From assembly GCF_900112845.1 (NCBI RefSeq), contig NZ_FONG01000020.1, positions 62,001 through 126,000 on the forward strand: a DNA stretch of 64,000 nucleotides, read 5' to 3'. Below are positions 24,813 through 33,745 of the stretch, piece by piece (the stretch's first letter is position 1; every line of letters starts with the position of its first letter). Under the pieces are notes generated by a model. The model saw only the letters and a program-made list of their open reading frames with translations, did not search any database and was not told where the DNA came from. Source of the stretch: Actinacidiphila alni (GTDB lineage Bacteria; Actinomycetota; Actinomycetes; Streptomycetales; Streptomycetaceae). The translations under genes and the position numbers were made by a program.

Positions 24813-26582
24813 TCACGACGACCGCTCCTGGCCGCCGGTCGGAGCGGTACGGTCGACCACCCGTGCGCCGGAGGCGGGCGGCTGCGGCGCGCGGGCGTTG
24901 TCGACGGGCACCGAGGGCGTACGGTCTTCGGCCGCGCGGCGGGCGATGCGGGTGGTGGACCGGCCGTCGAGGTAGGGCAGCAGGACGACTTGGCCGCCCC
25001 AGCTCTCGACGAGTGCCGTCTCGGGGAGGCTGCCGCGGGCGTAGTCGGCGCCCTTGACCCATATGTCGGGGCGGAGTTCGGCGAGCAGCCGTTCGGGCGT
25101 GTCCTCGTCGAAGACGGCGACGGCGTCGACGCATTCGAGTGCCCGGAGCACGCGCATCCGGTCGGCGCACGGGACCAGGGGACGCCCCGGACCTTTGCGC
25201 CGGCGGACGGATGCGTCGGAGTTGAGGCACACCACGAGGAAGTCGCCCGCGCGGCGCGCCGCTTGGAGCATGCCAACATGCCCGGCGTGCAGGAGGTCGA
25301 AGCAGCCGCCGGCCGCCACCACGGTGCCGCCGGCGCGGTGCACCCGCGTCACGACCTCGGCGGGACCGGGTTCGCCGCCGACGTCGAGGGCGGATACGTC
25401 GCCCGCGGCCGGTTCGCGTCCTTCGGCGGCCGACGACACCGATCCGGCGCCGCCCGCCGCGACGTAGTCAGTGGCCGCCTCGACGGCGCCACGCACGGCC
25501 GTCTCGGTCAGTGCGCCATCGGCCAGCAGGCAGGCGGCCGTCGCCGCGAAGCGGTCGCCCGCCCCGCAGGCGTCGCCGTGCGCCCGCCGCGGTGTCGGCA
25601 CGAGCAGCGGCGCCTCCCCGTGCGACAGCAACGCGCCGTATTCGGCGAGGGTCACGACGACCGATGTGACGCGCCACCGTGCGACCAGCACATGAGCGTC
25701 CCGCGCGGCAGCCCGCAGCGCGCCCGCGGCACCGTCGCCGTCCGGGCGGTCGCCGCGCGAACCGGCCCATGCCGTAGCCGCAGGGACGCCCGGCACCGCT
25801 ACGTCCCACGCCGGGGAAGTCCGCTCCAAGGCTCCGGACCGACCGGATGAGCCGAGGTCGTCCCGCAGGCCGACGGCCATATCGGATCCGGCCCCTTCCG
25901 ATCCGGCCGTATCGGATCCGATCGCACCCGATCCGGCCGTTTCGGTACCCGATCCGCCACCGCGCGCCGCCGCGTCCCTCCGCACAGGTCCGGATCCGCC
26001 GTCCTCCTCACCGGCGAAGGCGTGGGCCTCGGTGGCCGACGGGGTGGCCAAGCGAGTGCCGGGGACCAGTGGGGCGCCGCGGGGGTGCGGGTCCCAGACC
26101 AGGGGGGCGCGGGTCGCCGCTCGGTGCAGGTCGGGGCGGAGGGCGTCCGCGGTGCCGCGGCCGTAGTCGGAGACGAGGACGGCGTGGGCCGCGGCGACGG
26201 CGGCGCAGGCACGGGCGGTGGCGGCACCGGCGCGGCCGTCACCGTCGTCGAGACGGACGACGGGCCGACCGCGGGCCAGGATACGGGTCTTGGTCGAGAG
26301 GCCGCCGTTGAGCGGCAGTTCGACCAGTTCGACGCGGCCGGCGAGCAGCCGCCGCACCTCGTGGCTCGACGCGTCGTCGCCGAGCGCGGTGACCAGCGTG
26401 ACCTCGCGCCCGTCGCCCGCGGCCAGCCAGGCGGCGAGCGCGGCTCCGCCGGGCCGGACCGACCGGGCGGCCCCGCTCACGACCGGCACGGGCGCGTCAG
26501 GGGCGAGCCGGTCGGCCCGCCCGGACAGGTCGTGGTCGAGCAAGGCGTCGCCGACAACCAGCAGCGGTGTACGCCCGGTCAT
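24813..26582 (-). CDS. hldE: HldE-like bifunctional heptose 7-phosphate kinase / heptose 1-phosphate adenylyltransferase with inserted low-complexity segment
   Basis: A 589-residue two-domain enzyme. Residues 1-385 are a PfkB-type kinase (VVGDALLDHDLSGRADRLAP, anion hole GDACGAGDRF near 336-345). Residues about 418-555 are a cytidylyltransferase-like adenylyltransferase (VAAGGCFDLLHAGHVGMLQA with the HxGH motif, VKGADYARG). The pair makes ADP-D-glycero-beta-D-manno-heptose from the 7-phosphate with GmhB acting between the steps. It is over 100 residues longer than usual (about 470) because of a Gly/Ser/Asp/Arg insert at 192-285 in the kinase domain and a short C-terminal tail. Its start overlaps the GmhA stop (ATGA). 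Whether the insert permits kinase activity is not shown. Confidence 0.88.
   Translation of the reverse strand: MTGRTPLLVVGDALLDHDLSGRADRLAPDAPVPVVSGAARSVRPGGAALAAWLAAGDGREVTLVTALGDDASSHEVRRLLAGRVELVELPLNGGLSTKTRILARGRPVVRLDDGDGRAGAATARACAAVAAAHAVLVSDYGRGTADALRPDLHRAATRAPLVWDPHPRGAPLVPGTRLATPSATEAHAFAGEEDGGSGPVRRDAAARGGGSGTETAGSGAIGSDTAGSEGAGSDMAVGLRDDLGSSGRSGALERTSPAWDVAVPGVPAATAWAGSRGDRPDGDGAAGALRAAARDAHVLVARWRVTSVVVTLAEYGALLSHGEAPLLVPTPRRAHGDACGAGDRFAATAACLLADGALTETAVRGAVEAATDYVAAGGAGSVSSAAEGREPAAGDVSALDVGGEPGPAEVVTRVHRAGGTVVAAGGCFDLLHAGHVGMLQAARRAGDFLVVCLNSDASVRRRKGPGRPLVPCADRMRVLRALECVDAVAVFDEDTPERLLAELRPDIWVKGADYARGSLPETALVESWGGQVVLLPYLDGRSTTRIARRAAEDRTPSVPVDNARAPQPPASGARVVDRTAPTGGQERSS
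25728..26009 (-). repeat. Degenerate short repeats encoding a low-complexity insert in HldE
   Basis: The stretch, most densely 25878-25956, is built from repeated GATCCGGCC / TCGGATCCG units and encodes Gly-Ser-Asp/Glu/Thr-Ala repeats (GSDTAGSEGAGSDMA-like). The flanking sequence resumes normal HldE kinase folds. It looks like repeat expansion within a loop, with codon phase kept. Confidence 0.6.
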
Positions 26583-27196
26583 GAGCCGTCCCCCCGCCCT
26601 GACGCGCGGGGCCGCCCGCGCGCGGCTCCGACGCCGGCCCGTTCGTCGAAGGCTTCGCAGATCATGTGGACCGCGACGAGGTGGATTTCCTGCACCGTGG
26701 CGGTGGCGGGCGCACTCACACTCAGCGTCTGGTCGGCCGCCGCAGCGAGCGGATTGGGCGACGGGCCGGTGAGCGCCCAGACCCGCATGCCGGTCCGCCG
26801 GGCGGCGTCGGCCGCAGCCAGCAGATTCGCGCTCGCACCGCTGGTGGACAGCAGCATGAGCACGTCACCGGCTCGGCCGTGTGCGCGGACCTGGCGCGCG
26901 AAGACCTCCTGCACGCCGTAGTCGTTGGCGATCGCTGTGGTGGACGAGGTGTCCGCGTGCAGCGCCAGCGCGGAGAACGGCGGCCGGTCGTCCCGGTAGC
27001 GGCCGACGAGTTCGGCGGTGAGGTGCTGGGCCTGGGCCGCGCTGCCGCCGTTGCCCGCCACCAGTAGTCTGGCGCCGCCCCTCAGCGCGTCCGCCAGGTC
27101 CACGCCCCAGCGCCGGGTCAGCGAGCAGGAGGTGCGGAATTCGTCCAGTGCGGTCTTCAGGTCGTCGCAGTGCCGAAGATCGGTCGCCGTTCTCAT
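26579..27196 (-). CDS. gmhA: Phosphoheptose isomerase (GmhA-like, SIS domain)
   Basis: A 205-residue SIS-domain protein with LLVAGNGGSAAQAQHLTAEL, TTAIANDYGVQEVFARQVRA and LMLLSTSGASANLLAAADAA, all typical of GmhA (sedoheptulose 7-phosphate to D-glycero-D-manno-heptose 7-phosphate). The C-terminal ATVQEIHLVAVHMICEAFDE matches the family. It acts before HldE, whose gene overlaps it by ATGA, and its start overlaps the GT4 stop. The arrangement with HldE and a GmhB-like phosphatase supports the heptose assignment over other SIS proteins. Confidence 0.9.
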   Translation of the reverse strand: MRTATDLRHCDDLKTALDEFRTSCSLTRRWGVDLADALRGGARLLVAGNGGSAAQAQHLTAELVGRYRDDRPPFSALALHADTSSTTAIANDYGVQEVFARQVRAHGRAGDVLMLLSTSGASANLLAAADAARRTGMRVWALTGPSPNPLAAAADQTLSVSAPATATVQEIHLVAVHMICEAFDERAGVGAARGRPRASGRGDGS

Positions 27197-28476
27197 CGTG
27201 TGCCTCCTGCCAGGGAAGGGGCACCGGACACATCGCCGTAGACACCGGCGATCCCGTCCGCCACCCGGCTCCAGGTGTAGTGGCCGAGCACCCGCCTGCG
27301 GCCCGCGGCGCCGTACCGGGCGAGCCGTGCGGGATCGCCGAGCAGGTCACGGACGACCCGGCCGAGGCTGTCGCCGCCGCGTCCGCCCGGGACCGCGCCG
27401 CCTTCCGCGTCGGACCCGACCCATGTGCCGGTGACGCCGTCGACGACTGTGTCGAGCTGTCCGCCGACGGCGGTCGCGACAACCGGTGTCCTGCACGCCA
27501 TCGCCTCGATCGGGACGATCCCGAAGGGTTCGTAACTGGGCACGGACAGCACGAGGTCGGCCTCCGACATCAGCCGCGGCATGTCGTCGTGGTCGACCCC
27601 GCCGAGCAGCCGTACCCGGTCCTCCACGCCGAAGTCCGCGGCGATCTTGCGCAGCCGCTCGGCCTCCGGGTCGGCGAAGAGCAGGTCGTGCGCGGGCCCG
27701 CCCGCGATGAGCAGTTCCGCGTCGGGGATCTCGGCCATCGCGCGGATCGCCCGGTCGAAGCCCTTGCGGGGAACGAGTCTGCCGACGGTCAGCACCTGGC
27801 GGCGCCGGTCACGGTCCGGGGCACGGGCGGTGTCGGACCGGCGGCCGATGACCGGCGCGAAGTCCGCGGGATCGACCCCGCACGGCACGACGGAGATCCG
27901 GTTCTCCGGCACTCCCATGGCGCCCAGTTCCGCGACCTCGTCGGAGCAGGTGGCCAGGACACGGGCGCACTCGCGGCCGATCCGCCGTTCCACGGCGATC
28001 CGTTCGGCGGGGCTGGTGTCGGCCGCGCCCTGGTAGCGCCGCTTCACGGTGCCGAGGGCGTGGAAGGTCTGGACGACGGGGACGCCCAGGCCCGCCGCAC
28101 CGGCAAGAGCGGCGGTGCCCGACATCCAGAAGTGGGCGTGCGCCACATCGGGCCGCTCCTCGTGCCAGTACGCGGCCAGCCGGTCGCCGAACTCCGGCAT
28201 GTGGCAGAGGAGTTCGTCCTTGGGCATGTGTGTGGCCGGGCCCGCCGTGACGTGCACGAGCCGCACGCCGTCGCCGATCGTCATCCGCTCGGGCAGTTCC
28301 GGATCGTCACGCCGGGTGTATACGGTCACTTCGTGGCCGCGGGCCGCCAACTGCTCGGCCAGCCGCGCCACATAAACGTTCTGCCCGCCGGCGTCGGGCC
28401 CGCCGAGGGCGGCGAGCGGGCTGGCGTGCTCGGACACCATGGCGATCCGGCCGCGGGCGGAGTACGTGTACGTCAT
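27193..28476 (-). CDS. Family 4 glycosyltransferase
   Basis: A 427-residue GT-B glycosyltransferase. N-terminal part: IAMVSEHASPLAALGGPDAG followed by GGQNVYVARLAEQLAARG, the start seen in MshA/sucrose-synthase-like GT4s. C-terminal part: VLTVGRLVPRKGFDRAIRAM and the E-x7-E motif SYEPFGIVPIEAMACRTPV. It transfers a sugar from a nucleotide donor with retention. The gene overlaps neighbours on both sides by ATGA. No signal peptide is seen; cytoplasmic. Donor and acceptor are unknown. Confidence 0.9.
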   Translation of the reverse strand: MTYTYSARGRIAMVSEHASPLAALGGPDAGGQNVYVARLAEQLAARGHEVTVYTRRDDPELPERMTIGDGVRLVHVTAGPATHMPKDELLCHMPEFGDRLAAYWHEERPDVAHAHFWMSGTAALAGAAGLGVPVVQTFHALGTVKRRYQGAADTSPAERIAVERRIGRECARVLATCSDEVAELGAMGVPENRISVVPCGVDPADFAPVIGRRSDTARAPDRDRRRQVLTVGRLVPRKGFDRAIRAMAEIPDAELLIAGGPAHDLLFADPEAERLRKIAADFGVEDRVRLLGGVDHDDMPRLMSEADLVLSVPSYEPFGIVPIEAMACRTPVVATAVGGQLDTVVDGVTGTWVGSDAEGGAVPGGRGGDSLGRVVRDLLGDPARLARYGAAGRRRVLGHYTWSRVADGIAGVYGDVSGAPSLAGGTR

Positions 28477-29435
28477 CGCGTGACCTCTTTCGTCAGTTGT
28501 TCCCAGTCGTCCAGGAAGCGCCGCACTCCGTAGCGGGCGACGGCCGCGGCCCTGGCCCCCTCCCCCGTTCTCCTGGCGTGGCCGTGGTCGCCCAAGTAGT
28601 CGCGGCAAGCGTCGCGCAGGATGTCGAGGCGGTTGGAGACGACGCCAGCGCCTTCGGGTACGGCTTCGCGGGTCTCGGTGGTGTCCAGGGCCACGACGGG
28701 CATGCCGAGGAACATCGCCTCCAGCAGGGACAGCCCGAGTGACGTCCACCGGACCGGATGCAGGTAGAGGCGGCAGCGCGCCATCGCCGGGTGCAGCCGG
28801 TGCTGCGGCAGATCCTGCGTGCGGCAGCGGTCGGCGGGCAGACCGAGCCGGTCGGCGAGCCCCTGGGTGCGCATGCCGAACACGCTCAGCGGTGCGCTCG
28901 CCGCGAAGGACGGCAGCAGGTCGGTGCCGGTGACGCGGCCACGCAGCAGGGGGTCGTTCACGACCACCGCGGCGCGCCGCTCCTCCCCGGTCCACAGCGG
29001 ACCGGGGTCGATCACGCCGTGCTCCACCACGGTCGTGGGTGCCCGGCCGTTGTCCCACATGAGGTGGTTGAAATGGGTGACGTGCACGAGCGTGATGTCG
29101 TCGCGGTCGGCGAGCGGGTGCCGTTGGGTGGCCGGTGTCGCAGCCGGGGTGTTGTGCTCGACATACACCGCGGGCAGGTCGATGCCCGGGCGGCGGCCGG
29201 TCCACGCCCGTACGAGTTCCACTTCGCGCGGCCGTTGCAGCACGACGAGGTCGATGTCGGCCGTCCGCAGCTCGTCCGGCGACACCTCTCGCACGGAGGC
29301 GGGCCAGTCCCAGGTCCGCGCGCGGCCGAGCCCGTCGGGGCCGCGGTCGGGCGTCACCGGTACGAGGTAGGTGTGGGGACCCTGGACGAACGAGGTGAGC
29401 CAGGAGCCGTGCACATGCCAGACGAGGATGTTCAT
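28473..29435 (-). CDS. Glycosyltransferase family 4-like protein
   Basis: A 320-residue protein starting MNILVWHVHGSWLTSFVQGP. It has YVEHNTPAATPATQRHPLAD, a central VEHGVIDPG and the C-terminal half WTSLGLSLLEAMFLGMPVVA resembling the donor-binding E-x7-E region of GT4 enzymes. The fit to GT-B is good but the N-terminal domain is short. It overlaps both neighbours by ATGA. A glycosyltransferase role in the same glycan is likely; specificity cannot be read. Confidence 0.78.
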   Translation of the reverse strand: MNILVWHVHGSWLTSFVQGPHTYLVPVTPDRGPDGLGRARTWDWPASVREVSPDELRTADIDLVVLQRPREVELVRAWTGRRPGIDLPAVYVEHNTPAATPATQRHPLADRDDITLVHVTHFNHLMWDNGRAPTTVVEHGVIDPGPLWTGEERRAAVVVNDPLLRGRVTGTDLLPSFAASAPLSVFGMRTQGLADRLGLPADRCRTQDLPQHRLHPAMARCRLYLHPVRWTSLGLSLLEAMFLGMPVVALDTTETREAVPEGAGVVSNRLDILRDACRDYLGDHGHARRTGEGARAAAVARYGVRRFLDDWEQLTKEVTR

Positions 29436-30439
29436 AGGGTCTCCTGCACGAGTTTGTGCACGGCGCTCACCACGTCGTGCGGTGTGATGCCGGTCAGGCA
29501 GGGGTGGCCGGGGACAGGGCAGTGCCGGGCCCGGGTGTCGGCGCACGACGCCCCCTGGTCGCCGAGCAGGACATGCGGGACGCCGTACGGCCGCCAGCGG
29601 TCGGCGGGGACGACGGGTGCGAAGAGGGAGACCACGGGTGTGCCGACGGCCGCCGCGAGGTGTGCGGGTCCGGAGTTGCCGCAGACGACCGCGTCGGCGA
29701 AGTACAGCACTCCTGACAGGGTCCGTGCGTCGGTCCTGCCGCCGAGGTCGACGGCCACGGCGCCGCTGACCCGCCGGGTCAGCCCGGTCTCCGCCGGGCC
29801 TCCGGTGACGATCACCCGGTGGCCGTGGTCAGTGAGCGACTCGATGGCTTCCGCGCACCGTTCCGGCCCCCAGGCGCGCGCGGGCGCGCTGGCTCCGGGG
29901 TGGAAGACGAGATAGGAGCCGTTGCCGGTGAGCGTGGTGGTGTCCGGTGGCGGCAGGACGCGCAGCCGTCCGTCGTCCCCGGCCCTGGGAGTGAACCCCA
30001 TGGCCGCCGCGGTATCGAGGGCGGCCTCGCACTCGTGCCGGCCAGGCTGCCGCCGGTGCCTGACGTCCAGCAGCCGGCCGGGCTGGTCGGCGCTGTCCGC
30101 GCCGATCCGCTCGACACCGGCCATCCGGAGCACCAGCGCGGTCGGCAGCGGGCTCTGGTGGAAGGACGTGAGGACGAGGGCGGTGTCGAAGCGGGCATCG
30201 CGCAGCCGCCGGACAAGGCCGTCGATGTCGGCCTCCTCCACGCCGGGCGGGCTCACGCCCTCCCACGGCGCCCGCCACACCTTGACGTCGTCCACCCCGG
30301 GCAGCAGCCGGCCCGCGGCCTCGCCGAGCGGCCCGCACAGCAGCGTCACCTGGTCGGCGTGCTCCGCGACGGCGCGTACGGCGGGCCCGGCCAGCAGCAC
30401 GTCTCCGAAGCTGTCCAGGCGTACGACGAGGGCCCTCAT
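29432..30439 (-). CDS. Family 9 glycosyltransferase (heptosyltransferase-like)
   Basis: A 335-residue GT9 enzyme: MRALVVRLDSFGDVLLAGPA at the start, VFHPGASAPARAWGPERCAE and CGNSGPAHLAAAVGTPVVSL in the donor domain. The C-terminal region has several cysteines and histidines (DQGASCADTRARHCPVPGHP), a feature also seen in other GT9 sequences. It is the second heptosyltransferase-like gene of the cluster and lies between the GmhB-like phosphatase and a GT4-like gene with ATGA overlaps. Two transferases suggest at least two heptose or heptose-like additions. Confidence 0.87.
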   Translation of the reverse strand: MRALVVRLDSFGDVLLAGPAVRAVAEHADQVTLLCGPLGEAAGRLLPGVDDVKVWRAPWEGVSPPGVEEADIDGLVRRLRDARFDTALVLTSFHQSPLPTALVLRMAGVERIGADSADQPGRLLDVRHRRQPGRHECEAALDTAAAMGFTPRAGDDGRLRVLPPPDTTTLTGNGSYLVFHPGASAPARAWGPERCAEAIESLTDHGHRVIVTGGPAETGLTRRVSGAVAVDLGGRTDARTLSGVLYFADAVVCGNSGPAHLAAAVGTPVVSLFAPVVPADRWRPYGVPHVLLGDQGASCADTRARHCPVPGHPCLTGITPHDVVSAVHKLVQETL

Positions 30440-30999
30440 GACGGCCCACCGCCCGCCTGCTCCTGGTCGGGGCCTATCGACAGCAGGCTTTGTACGGCGG
30501 TGAGGATGTCCGGCGCGGCGTCGGGCTCGTCGGCGTACTCGTCCCACCGCGTGGCCAGCGTCGGCACGATGACGCCGTGGGCACCGGCCGCGCGGGCGGC
30601 CAGCAGATCGGCGCCGATGTCGCCGATCACGGCGCAGTCGCGGGGCCGGACGCCGAGCCGGTGCGCCGCCCGCAGGACGAGTCCTGGTTCCGGTTTGCGG
30701 CAGGTGCAGCCGGCGGCCGGGCGGTGCGGGCACACTTCCCAGGTACCGAAGGGGCCGAGCAGGGCGTCCACCCGGGCATTGACGCGGCGTACCTGGTCCG
30801 CCGTGAGGAGGCCGCGCCCGATGCCGGACTGATTGCTGACGACGCCGGTCGCGATACCCTCGGCGTGCAGCAGCCGCAGCGCCTCGGCCGCGTAGGGCAT
30901 GGGGCGGACGAGGTCCGGGTCGGCGTTGTACGGAACGTCGTGGATCAGCGTGCCGTCCCGGTCGAAGAGCACGGCGACCGGCCGCGCGGTCCCGGTCAT
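30436..30999 (-). CDS. gmhB: HAD-family D,D-heptose 1,7-bisphosphate phosphatase (GmhB-like)
   Basis: A 187-residue HAD phosphatase. The nucleophile motif is AVLFDRDGTLIHDVPYN; VVSNQSGIGRGLLTADQVRR is motif II; and the zinc-loop CPHRPAAGCTCRKPEPGL matches the Cys/His cluster of GmhB. Motif IV is VIGDIGADLLAARAAGA. GmhB removes the 7-phosphate between the two HldE steps. Its presence completes GmhA-HldE-GmhB in one operon. ATGA overlaps link it to the GT2 gene before it and the GT9 gene after it. Confidence 0.9.
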   Translation of the reverse strand: MTGTARPVAVLFDRDGTLIHDVPYNADPDLVRPMPYAAEALRLLHAEGIATGVVSNQSGIGRGLLTADQVRRVNARVDALLGPFGTWEVCPHRPAAGCTCRKPEPGLVLRAAHRLGVRPRDCAVIGDIGADLLAARAAGAHGVIVPTLATRWDEYADEPDAAPDILTAVQSLLSIGPDQEQAGGGPS

Positions 31000-32009
31000 G
31001 CGACCCGTCCCAGCGGTGCGGCGCCCCTGTGCCGTACGGCTCCGGCGGCGCGGTGGGCGACCGCGAGCGGCGGGATCACCACGCTGGTGGCCAGCATCGT
31101 GGTGACCTCCTGGCCGGTGCGCGGTCCCGGCGCGATCCTGGCCCACGCGAATTCGGCGGTGCCCAGCGCCCAGAGCGCCGCGCAGACCGCGGCGCCCGTG
31201 CGGCGCCCGGACAGTGCGAGCAGGGATGCGGTCAGGGCCGCGGCAGTGACCGCCGTGTGCCGGCGCAGTCGGCCACGAGGTGCCCTGGCACGGCTCCACC
31301 AGTCGGGCCCGTGCAGTGCGGTCATCAACGCGTCGTCCGCGTTGCCGCGTTGGGCGCGCACCGAGGCCCAGCGGTCCGCGGGCCGGACCGGGTGCTGGGT
31401 GACACGGTCGCCGCGGCACAAGCTCCAGCCCGCGTCGAGCACACGCAGCGCGAGGTCGGCGTCCTCCCGGAAGGCGCGCGGGAATCGCTCGTCGAAGCCG
31501 TCGACGGCTGTCAGCGCCGATGCCCGGTAAGCCATGTCGGCGGTCGCCCAGGACGCGGCCTCGAGTCCGGCGGTGCCGCGTTCCCAGTCGGTGGGCCTGC
31601 GGCCGGGCGGCAACGGCACCTGAAGGACGCCCTGCACTCCCCCGGTCCGCGCGTCGGCGGCCAGCAGGTCGCCGGCCAAGCGCCGCCGCCAGTCGGGCAG
31701 CACACGGACGTCGTCGTCGAGGAAGACCACCCATGGCGCGGTAACGGCGCGCAGTCCGGTGTTGCGGGCTGCCGCCGGGCCCCGGCCGCCGCTCCCGGCG
31801 ACGCGCAGCCGGGGGCGCAGGTCTCCCGCGGCTTCCAGCGGAAGCCCGGCGGTGGCGTCGCGCCGGTCGTCGACGACGACGATCTCGGCGGGTCCGGGTC
31901 CCTCTGATGCCGCCAGGGCCCGCAGGCAGTCGGCGAGGCACGGACGGCCGATGGTGGGGATGACGACGGCGTACGCGGGGGCGGTGGCGGAGGAGTGCCG
32001 GGTGGTCAT
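30996..32009 (-). CDS. Family 2 glycosyltransferase with C-terminal membrane segments
   Basis: A 337-residue protein. Residues 1-230 are a GT-A domain: YAVVIPTIGRPCLADCLRAL, EIVVVDDRRDATAGLPLEA, the metal site VVFLDDDVRVLPDWRR, and FDERFPRAFREDADLALRVL. After it come hydrophobic segments (TAVTAAALTASLLALSG, AVCAALWALGTAEFAW, MLATSVVIPPLAVAH) that would hold the enzyme at the membrane. It overlaps both neighbours by ATGA. This suggests that at least part of the glycan is assembled at the inner face of the membrane, probably on a lipid. Confidence 0.85.
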   Translation of the reverse strand: MTTRHSSATAPAYAVVIPTIGRPCLADCLRALAASEGPGPAEIVVVDDRRDATAGLPLEAAGDLRPRLRVAGSGGRGPAAARNTGLRAVTAPWVVFLDDDVRVLPDWRRRLAGDLLAADARTGGVQGVLQVPLPPGRRPTDWERGTAGLEAASWATADMAYRASALTAVDGFDERFPRAFREDADLALRVLDAGWSLCRGDRVTQHPVRPADRWASVRAQRGNADDALMTALHGPDWWSRARAPRGRLRRHTAVTAAALTASLLALSGRRTGAAVCAALWALGTAEFAWARIAPGPRTGQEVTTMLATSVVIPPLAVAHRAAGAVRHRGAAPLGRVA

Positions 32010-33637
32010 GCGAAAAGCTCCTTCCGGCGGACGGCAAAGGGGCCGAGCGCCAGCAGGTCGACGGGCGCGGAGCCGAAGCACTCCAGGGCGTCCCGCGGAT
32101 CGTCGACCATGGGGCGGCCGGCGGTGTTCAGGCTGGTGTTGACCACCACGGGCAGTCCGGTGCGCGCCTCGAACGCGCTCAGCATGCGGGCGACGAGAGG
32201 TTCCGCGGCCGGGTCGACGGTCTGGATGCGGGCGGTGCCGTCCACGTGGACCACGGCCGGTATCCGCTCCCGCCAAGCGGCGTCGACGTCGTGGACGAAG
32301 AGCATGTACGGGCTCGGCAGCGGGCCGTCGAACAGCTCGGCCGCCCGGTCGGCCAGAACCATGGGGGCGACGGGCCGGAATTCCTCACGCCCCTTGACGG
32401 CGTTGAGCCGTTCAAGATTGTCGGCGTGGCCGGGGTGGGCCAGCAGCGAGCGGTGGCCGAGCGCCCGCGGGCCGTACTCGGCGCGGCCCTGGAACCAGGC
32501 CACGACGCCGTTGCCCGCGAGTTCCGCGGCCACCGTCTCGGCGATGTCGTCGGGTTCTTCGTACGGCACGGCCGCGCGGTCCAGCCAGCCGCGCAGTTCG
32601 TCATCGCTCCAGCCGCGGCCGAGCGCCGCAGTCGGCATCGGATGGGTCTCTTCGTGCTCGCGCGCGACATGCAGGGCCGCCCCGAGCGCGGTGCCGGCGT
32701 CCCCGGCCGCGGGCTGCACCCACACGTTCTCGAACGGCGTCTCCCGGTGGATCCGAGTGTTGGCCACGCAGTTGAGCGCGACGCCGCCGGCCAGCGCCAG
32801 CGTCTGCTCGCCCATACGCGCGTGCAGGCCGCGGGCGAGACCCAGGATCACTTCTTCCAGGCAGAGTTGGGCGCTCGCCGCGAGATCGGCGTGCTCCCGC
32901 GTCCAGGTCCCGTCCGGTTCCCGGGCGGGCACGAGGTCGGCCCATGGCACGGTACCGGCCCGGAAGCCGTCGCCCTCGGCGTGCACGTACTCCCGTAGAC
33001 GGTCGCTGAAGCGCGGTGTGCCATAGGAGGCGAGCGCCATGACCTTGAACTCGTCGCTGCTGCGCAGGAATCCGAGGTGCTGGGTGGCGTCCTCATAGAA
33101 CAGACCGACGGAATCGGGCAGTTCCTGGGTGTCCAGGACGGTGAGGTGTCCGTCGCGGTAGCGGCCCGCCAGGTGGGAGGCGCACTCCCCGCGGCCGTCG
33201 AGGACCAGGACGGCACAGTCGCCGTGCGGTGAGGCGAGGCCGGCGGACGCGGCGTGCGCCACGTGGTGGGGGACGAAGCGCACTTTGTCGGGCGTGAGGC
33301 CGGGCAGTGCTTCGGCGAGGAAGTCCGGTGCCCGGCGGGCGTAGTCCTGGCGGAGGTGGTCCCAGGGGTCGTGCAGGCCGAGTTCGTCGGCGGGCCGGGC
33401 GAGCGCGGGGTCGTAAGAGTACGCGACCGCGTCCAGGTCACCGGGTGTGAGCCCCGCCTGCCGCAGGCACCAGCGGGCCGACAGTTCGGGAAGCTCCCAG
33501 GCGGAGAAGGGGATCGGCCGTTTGCCGTGCTTACGGCGGCTGAAACGTTCCTCCTCGGCAGCCGCCACGACATGGCCGTCGACGACCAGGGCCGCGGCGG
33601 GATCGTGGAAGAGCGCGTTGATTCCCAGGACTCGCAT
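32006..33637 (-). CDS. NodU/CmcH-family carbamoyltransferase
   Basis: A 543-residue carbamoyltransferase. The N-terminal domain has MRVLGINALFHDPAAALVVD and AAAEEERFSRRKHGKRPIPF; the middle has HHVAHAASAGLASPHGDCAV; the C-terminal domain has GRAEYGPRALGHRSLLAHPG, all family hallmarks. These enzymes transfer carbamoyl from carbamoyl phosphate to a hydroxyl of a sugar or antibiotic via carbamoyl adenylate. ATG 33637 has AAGGGGAG upstream. Placement between UXS and GT2 genes indicates carbamoylation of a sugar in this cluster. Confidence 0.9.
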   Translation of the reverse strand: MRVLGINALFHDPAAALVVDGHVVAAAEEERFSRRKHGKRPIPFSAWELPELSARWCLRQAGLTPGDLDAVAYSYDPALARPADELGLHDPWDHLRQDYARRAPDFLAEALPGLTPDKVRFVPHHVAHAASAGLASPHGDCAVLVLDGRGECASHLAGRYRDGHLTVLDTQELPDSVGLFYEDATQHLGFLRSSDEFKVMALASYGTPRFSDRLREYVHAEGDGFRAGTVPWADLVPAREPDGTWTREHADLAASAQLCLEEVILGLARGLHARMGEQTLALAGGVALNCVANTRIHRETPFENVWVQPAAGDAGTALGAALHVAREHEETHPMPTAALGRGWSDDELRGWLDRAAVPYEEPDDIAETVAAELAGNGVVAWFQGRAEYGPRALGHRSLLAHPGHADNLERLNAVKGREEFRPVAPMVLADRAAELFDGPLPSPYMLFVHDVDAAWRERIPAVVHVDGTARIQTVDPAAEPLVARMLSAFEARTGLPVVVNTSLNTAGRPMVDDPRDALECFGSAPVDLLALGPFAVRRKELFA

Positions 33638-33745
33638 CGATGTCTCCCCTTCCTCGGGCGGGTCGGGACCTACGGGTGCTTCGATTGCTGTGAACCGGTC
33701 AGGTGGACGGCGCCGCCCCGTACGGGCATCCCGGTGCGGCTCGGC

